NCBI GenBank assembly: GCA_037176905.1
Contig: JBBBWG010026624.1
Location: 3,274 to 67,273, forward strand
DNA length: 64,000 bases
Source: Azolla pinnata
Taxonomy: Eukaryota > Streptophyta > Polypodiopsida > Salviniales > Salviniaceae
Direction of reading: 5' to 3'
Shown here: positions 58,566 through 64,000 of the stretch, piece after piece
Layout of the letters: every line of letters begins with the position of its first letter
Numbering within the stretch: position 1 is the first letter of the stretch
Position numbers and translations under genes: made by a program
The notes under the pieces: generated by a model
The model's input: only the letters and a program-made list of their open reading frames with translations
The model's database searches: none
Told to the model about the DNA's origin: nothing

Positions 58566-61244
58566 TTGCTTATGCTCCCATGTGCTCGCGCTCACAGTTC
58601 AGGATGCTCTCCGCGCCTCCCTCTCTGCAAGAAGAAGAAGACGAAGACGAAGAGCTCGCCGGATCATGTCCCCGGAGCTCCCCCTCCCTCGTCAAACAAC
58701 GCAGATGCGACCGACCCTCCTTCATCTTCCATCTTCATCCCCCTCTTCCAGGATTGCAGCAAGGGGAAATCTCTCAGAGACGGGCGTCTCGCCCATGGCT
58801 TGTTCGCGGAAGCCGGCCTCGAGCCCGACCTCCACCTGGGTAACCTTCTCCTGAACATGTATGCGAAATGTGGTAGCTGTGAGGATGCCAGGGATGTGTT
58901 TGAGAAGATGCGCGCGAGAGATGTATTCACGTGGACGATAATGATGGCTTCATACGCCCACATGGGCTCTTCCGAAGAGTCCTTCATTCTTCACAGAAGA
59001 ATGGTGCAAGAAGGGTTCGAACCCGACCGTGTCGCATTTCTCACCATCGTAAAGGCTTGTGCGATTCGGGGAGATTTGTGCCAAGGTTTGCACATCCACG
59101 CGTTCTCGATGTGGAGGAAAATCATGGGTCTCAGCTTTGGAAACAGCCTTGTTGATATGTATGTGAAATGTGGCAGTATAGAGCACGCGTGGAAGGTTTT
59201 CGACACCATGCCTAACAAAGATGGTGTCTCGTGGAACATAATGATCGGTGGGTTCGCCTCTGCCGGGCTCTCAGATGAAGCATTCGGTTTCTTTGCTAGT
59301 ATGGAGAAGGAAGGATTTGTTCCTGATCAAGTCACTTTCTTAGCAGTCTTGAAGGCATGTTGCTCGATCGAGCAAGGCAAACAGTTACATGCCCATGCAC
59401 GAAGAAACGGTTTGATGATTACCAACTTCATGGGAAACACTCTCATCGATTTGTATATTAAATGTGAAAGCTTGGTCGATGCGAGACAAGTTTTCGATGA
59501 AATGTGCGAGCGGGATACACTCAGTTTCACCATGCTTATAACAGGATATTGCAAACAAAAATTTATGCAAGAACCCATTGTTCTCTTTCGGAGGATGTTG
59601 CAAGAAGCCATGTTCCCGAATGAGTTCACCTTTGTTAATTCCCTGAATGCCTGCTTGGTATTCCAACATGGAAACATGCTGCATGTACATTACAGAGAAA
59701 GCTCTTTGTCACCGAACATTATTGTAGAAAACAATTTAATAGATATGTATGCCAATTGTGGAAGCCTAACAAATGCTCGAATGGTTTTTGACCGAATGGT
59801 TGAACGGGATGTCATTTCGTGGAATACATTAATCTCAGGATATGCAAGCCACGAACATAGTGAAGAAGCTTTTTCTCTCTTTTGGAGCATTGAGCAAACA
59901 CACGTTTATCCTGATTGTGCAACTTATCTCAGCGTGCTCAAGGCATGCAACTGTTTACGTCTTGTTGAATATGGCTATCTTGTGCATGCTCATATTGTTG
60001 AAAGGAGCTTTGGGATGGATGTGTACTTGGAGAGTTGTCTTGTTGATATGTACGCCAAATGTGGCAGCTTGAATGATGCTCACCAGACCTTTGACGCTAT
60101 GGCATTGCACGATGTGGTTGCATGGAACACTATAATGGCTGGCTATGTGCAATGTGGACACGGTGAAGAAGCATTTCACCTCTTTGGACTGATGGAACGG
60201 AAAGGACTGAAAGCAGATGCGAGCTCTGTGTTGAGCCTTCTCAAGGCGTGCATGAATACAGGTTGTTTGGAGCGAGGAAGGCATTTACACGCCCTCACGA
60301 TTGAGGATAGCCTTGAAATGCACATGTATTTGTCGGTTTCCTTCATTGATTTATATGCAAAGTCAGGTAATAAAGCGGATGCCTTTAAGGTCTTCAATAT
60401 GATGACTGAACATGATACGGTGGCATGGAATGCAATAATATCTGGCTATGCTGAGCGTGAATATTCAGAAGAGGCCCTTGAACTATATGAGATGATGCAG
60501 CTGGAAGAATGCTGTGCTGATACATTCACGTTCGTTGGAGTGCTTAAGGCATGTGCTACTCTTGCAATGCTAGATAAAGGTGTATATGCTCATAACATCA
60601 TTCTCATTAAAGGCGTGGAAAATAATGCTTACGTGGAATGTATGCTTGTTGACTTGTACGGCAAATGTGGATACGTAGACGATGCATACTCGGTTTTCAG
60701 GAGAGCTTCTCATGTTGATATGGTCTTAGAAAATGCAATGGTTGCGGCATATGCCTCATATGGTCTTCCAAAAGAGGCCATGGATATTTATGAACATTTG
60801 AGTTTTCAAAACTTGACCGCAGATTTTGTGACGTCGGTCAACATACTCTCGGCTTGCAGTCATGCAGGCCTCATAATAGAAGGGTATGATCATTTTAGGT
60901 CTATCTGTAACCCTACTCTAGACCACTACGTGTGTGTGGTAGATCTTTTTGGTCGGGCAGGGCTTCTTTTTGAGGCACTCAAGTTCATCCAATATTGCCC
61001 AATACAACCTAGTCCTGTCATATGGACAGCTTTGCTAGGTGCTTGTAAAGCATTTAGTAACTTAGAGCTGGGGCATTTTGTTGCAAAGTCAGCTCTAGAG
61101 CTGGATCTAAGTGATGTCACTATATTGCAACTATGCCTTCTATACTATCAACAAGATGATGATGAAACTCGATGGTGTGGAAAAGCGATGAACTTGATAG
61201 AAAATATTGCTTGGGGTTCAAATTGGAATCCCAATGATGCTTAG
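58566..61244 (+). CDS. PLS-class pentatricopeptide repeat protein
   Basis: Sequence-specific organelle RNA-binding protein; PLS-class members mostly define C-to-U editing sites in plastids or mitochondria. Intronless, 892 residues. After a Ser/Pro-rich lead with a short Lys run (residues 22-31) come about seven P-L-S triplets of roughly 100 residues with the usual words: LLNMYAKCGSCEDARDVFEK, VSWNIMIGGFASAGLSDEAF, VTFLAVLKACCS, VDMYAKCGSLNDAHQTFDAM and VAWNTIMAGYVQCGHGEEAF. The C-terminus has HYVCVVDLFGRAGLLFEALK and PVIWTALLGACKAFSNLELG, which is the E1 start, and then diverges. There is no E2 or DYW deaminase domain, so an editing enzyme would have to be supplied in trans. Two L motifs (KACCSIEQGKQ and NACLVFQHGNM) are about three residues short. 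The start could be 58566 or a later Met; the target organelle is not clear. Confidence 0.92.
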   Translation: MLMLPCARAHSSGCSPRLPLCKKKKTKTKSSPDHVPGAPPPSSNNADATDPPSSSIFIPLFQDCSKGKSLRDGRLAHGLFAEAGLEPDLHLGNLLLNMYAKCGSCEDARDVFEKMRARDVFTWTIMMASYAHMGSSEESFILHRRMVQEGFEPDRVAFLTIVKACAIRGDLCQGLHIHAFSMWRKIMGLSFGNSLVDMYVKCGSIEHAWKVFDTMPNKDGVSWNIMIGGFASAGLSDEAFGFFASMEKEGFVPDQVTFLAVLKACCSIEQGKQLHAHARRNGLMITNFMGNTLIDLYIKCESLVDARQVFDEMCERDTLSFTMLITGYCKQKFMQEPIVLFRRMLQEAMFPNEFTFVNSLNACLVFQHGNMLHVHYRESSLSPNIIVENNLIDMYANCGSLTNARMVFDRMVERDVISWNTLISGYASHEHSEEAFSLFWSIEQTHVYPDCATYLSVLKACNCLRLVEYGYLVHAHIVERSFGMDVYLESCLVDMYAKCGSLNDAHQTFDAMALHDVVAWNTIMAGYVQCGHGEEAFHLFGLMERKGLKADASSVLSLLKACMNTGCLERGRHLHALTIEDSLEMHMYLSVSFIDLYAKSGNKADAFKVFNMMTEHDTVAWNAIISGYAEREYSEEALELYEMMQLEECCADTFTFVGVLKACATLAMLDKGVYAHNIILIKGVENNAYVECMLVDLYGKCGYVDDAYSVFRRASHVDMVLENAMVAAYASYGLPKEAMDIYEHLSFQNLTADFVTSVNILSACSHAGLIIEGYDHFRSICNPTLDHYVCVVDLFGRAGLLFEALKFIQYCPIQPSPVIWTALLGACKAFSNLELGHFVAKSALELDLSDVTILQLCLLYYQQDDDETRWCGKAMNLIENIAWGSNWNPNDA

Positions 61245-62682
61245 ATCTGCCTATCGCATTGACTGTTTTTAAAATGGAGACATGCTTGATCGTGATGCCG
61301 TGCTTTTGATATCTCTGATGAATACACCATCCACAATGGTATATGCCTGAAATATATATATGTAAAGTCAAGGGCTTAGCACATTATCTGTGATAAGTTG
61401 AGTGTTAAGAGGTGCATCTTTGTGGGTTTAACGACATGGTCATGCCATATATGACAGAAAACTATGATTCAGAGAGTATGATCGAGGAACCTTTGATAGT
61501 GTGTCGGCTGATGCCCCCCACATGGGTAAAAACATCAACGGTGTTTGGAACCTTCCAAGGTATAAAGCTTCATTCAGGGATGAACTTCATGGAATATCAA
61601 GTGAAGATTTCATGGGGCATTGGGAAAAGAGAGCCTGGGTTAAACAAAGGCTAAGCTTAATACTGAGAACAGTGTACCTAACATCAACTCGCCTTCAGTA
61701 ATGTATGGAGGTGATGATCGGTCGAAACAGACTGCCTAATACTGAGAACAGTTTCATAAACAAACTTGTAGCCATAAGTGCTTTCTAGTACTCATCAACA
61801 ATATTGGTACTATATATACACAATTAATAACATGTTCTAACTCAAAGCTCTCTTTTGAATAGTCATATGTGTTTGTGTATCATGCTTCCAAAGTAATTTA
61901 CTGATCAAGGGAAGGAGCTCTAAGACTTTTGAGTATTGCCTCAAACTTGTAATTGATTAGAGCACATGGATTACTGTCCCAAAATGGTTGCAAAATGGAT
62001 TACTGTCCCATATTCCTAGAATAATTGACTTACGACCTATCAATGCATCAAACATTGTTACTCCTATTGTTTTGCTTGCTTCTATTTCGGGGTTGTGTAT
62101 GCAAGCTAATGTTGGTTCATTAACATGTCAAAGTTGGTAATGGCTCAAAAAACAATAAATTCTTTATTTCATTCATTTGATCCTATGATCCCTGATGATA
62201 CCGCTGAAGGGCAAATAATGCATATTATGGGTTTGCAATGTGGTAAAATTGAACGCTCTTTCCATTTCAATACATTCATAGTATGCATAGAGCTTTGGTA
62301 TATTTTTTTGACTCGATTGATCCCGAAGCCCCAACTCAGTTTGCTTGACATTTGAAATGCTTATTTTATTATCTATTTACGGTTGAAGCTCCATAAATCA
62401 TGACAGCAGCATTTCATATGATACATAGTAATCTAATAGCAAAGGATTAGCACAAGGCATATGCGGCACATATCCATGCTAAGGAAATCCAGTGCTTGTA
62501 CAAATGATATTGATGAACACTACAAATTTAACCATCTCTTGAGGAAATCGAAAGAGACAAAATGCTTCCTTGGGTTTGAGACTTTACAACATTAACATCC
62601 TTGGCTATCCAGGAAAATGCATATGATGAAAATCATATGGGAAAATAGCCCTACCGAAAGAATCAATGCAATAACCGTGGAA
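61245..62682. other. Convergent intergenic region between the PPR and CAS genes
   Basis: AT-rich, without long repeats and without a recognisable gene. The word CTTAATACTGAGAACAGT occurs at 61657 and in a near copy at 61736, a minor duplication. Confidence 0.5.
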
Positions 62683-64000
62683 CTAATCCTCAGAACCACT
62701 CGGAAGGAGTCTATTATTGTACCTTGGGCGAGCATCGACCAGCTCTACAGTCGAGTTTCTGATTCCGCTGGGAATGATCCGGGTGACCTCAGCTAGTATG
62801 GAATTATACGACTCGGTTCCAAGACGACTTTGGACCCATCCTTTTCCACCATCAAATCCATCCACCACAACCCACACATTCTTGAAGCCCAATGTTGAAA
62901 GAGACCTGGCAACCGACTTGGCAACTTCACCTGACCTGCAAATTTTTTACCTTCCTCAATGTTAGAACAATGTTGGGGTGCTGGTAGCCACATGCATGAG
63001 TTTTGTGCATTAGACAACTCAACTTAGCATGCTGGTGTTTTGTTTATGCATTAGTAGCCAAATCAGTGCTGGTGATAGTGCCCAGTTTGTCCACTAGGGG
63101 CCAAATTAGGGTAAGAAAGATAGGTGGCCACCATGTCAGGTTTATAATCATTGGTTCTATGGGACTGGAATGCATAAAAACTTTACTACCTTGTCGTCTA
63201 CTTACTCTAGACTTTTCCCCTTCTTAATTCCTTGATGCCTTACTTTCTTGTTATAAATGTCTAGTTTTCCTTAGGAACCAAGGTAAATAGTGCAGGAGGT
63301 ATGTGTATACATACGAGTCAAGGAGTATGATGTTAGACCCTCTGCCAATCCTCTTCAGATAAGAAATCTTCAAAGCTGCTATCTCAGCTTCCACCTTCCT
63401 TGAATTGTTAAGCTGCCCCTTAAGCTTTGGTGGAAGGTCCTCCAACCTGAAGTTCAAATTATTATGCATTTCTTGAACAAGTACATTAATAATCCATCAA
63501 TGGCAATGACTACGGTGACCAGATCATTGAGAAAACAACTCACGGGATTGATAAAGACTTGTTCTTCACGTTTCGTGGAAGGCTCGGAAGCCCGGATCTT
63601 GACTTTTCTTTCTCCGTGCGAACATCGATAAGTATAAAGTTGGACTTGCTAAGAAAGTCTAGCACTTGAGGGGCAGACAAATCACCTACAAAGGAAAAAT
63701 GTAGATAAGATCAGCACAAAATGCGTGAATAACGAGGCAACGATTGACTCAATGTTTGGGTTTCTGCAGTTTACCTCGATATCCTCGGAAAGAATATGAT
63801 ATAGAGGAAAGCAAGGAAGGGGTTAACAAATAAAATACGGTTATAACTCCAGCACCGCCAGCAAGGAACAGAGGATCTGCTGAAACTATGGAATCCACAG
63901 TGCTTGATGCAACAGGCTTAGCACTTTCGATGACCTTAACTGTTTGTTCAGCAGCCTCCCCCGCAACCTCAGCAGCAGTCTACCCAAAACATAGATACAT
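62683..64000 (-). CDS. CAS: Chloroplast calcium-sensing receptor CAS (5' end outside window)
   Basis: Thylakoid membrane protein needed for external-Ca2+-induced stomatal closure and photo-acclimation; in Arabidopsis it is a substrate of kinase STN8. Exons visible on the minus strand: 63775-63979, 63544-63685, 63315-63446 and 62683-62935, giving 243 residues with a stop. Arabidopsis CAS is about 387 residues, so the transit peptide and part of the stromal or lumenal N-terminus lie beyond the right edge. In order: TAAEVAGEAAEQTVKVIESA, one membrane segment (LFLAGGAGVITVFYLLTPSL), then a rhodanese-like domain with FILIDVRTEKEKSRSGLPSL, SRKVEAEIAALKISYLKRIG, GSNIILLDSSGEVAKSVARS, VWVVVDGFDGGKGWVQSRLG and TRIIPSG. 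The rhodanese loop has Asp (LLDSSG) where active sulfurtransferases have Cys, as in the family. The C-terminus has a short extension, VDARPRYNNRLLPSGSED. Confidence 0.95.

Overview
This is nuclear DNA of a land plant. Nearly all genes have introns with GT..AG borders. The gene set is plant-specific or plant-typical: a chloroplast calcium-sensing receptor, N-carbamoylputrescine amidase, plant-type arginine decarboxylase, a PLS-class pentatricopeptide protein and caffeate-type O-methyltransferases. The tandem repeats are rich in the plant telomere motif CCCTAAA. No transposon or virus-like coding sequence was recognised. Gene density is high, with 12 genes in 64 kb. The long PLS-PPR reading frame and the overall style suggest a seed-free plant (lycophyte, fern or bryophyte), but that is only an impression. 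The exon borders given here were read by eye from splice signals, reading frame and remembered family sequences; no alignment was run.

Layout, left to right. Positions 1-7559 hold a tandem pair of O-methyltransferase genes on the minus strand. Copy A is cut by the left edge and has a degenerate SAM motif. Copy B is whole and carries a 137-residue Asn/Ser tract. Positions 7560-10929 are repeat-rich promoter DNA. Positions 10930-14436 (+) encode a UTR2/SLC35B-type nucleotide-sugar transporter. Positions 15785-18470 (-) encode SKP1. Positions 18500-20580 are a very long GAA then CAT simple-repeat block. Positions 21608-26847 (+) encode the AP-5 adaptor beta subunit. Positions 28245-36477 (-) encode a ROCK1/SLC35A-type UDP-GlcNAc/GalNAc transporter. 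Positions 36580-37600 are a telomere-like minisatellite. Positions 38484-41061 (+) encode N-carbamoylputrescine amidase. Positions 42566-45520 (-) encode 3-hydroxyacyl-CoA dehydratase. Positions 47111-49777 (-) encode an intronless arginine decarboxylase with unusual insertions. Positions 52673-56313 (+) encode ESCRT-I subunit VPS37. Positions 57890-58505 are a second telomere-like block. Positions 58566-61244 (+) encode an intronless PLS-PPR protein. From 62683 to the right edge (-) lies the calcium-sensing receptor CAS, with its 5' end outside the window.

Two themes stand out. First, arginine decarboxylase and N-carbamoylputrescine amidase, the first and last enzymes of the plant arginine-to-putrescine route, lie about 6 kb apart with one gene between them. 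Second, all four divergent promoter regions are filled with tandem repeats (GATC, TTC/GAA, CAT, GACGCA, CCCTAAA), with a recurring order, while convergent gene ends are poor in long arrays. The same tendency to expand simple repeats reaches into coding exons (OMT-B, arginine decarboxylase, the ROCK1 N-terminus). Several membrane-traffic and Golgi/ER functions (AP-5, VPS37, two nucleotide-sugar transporters) also sit here, but nothing shows that they are co-regulated.
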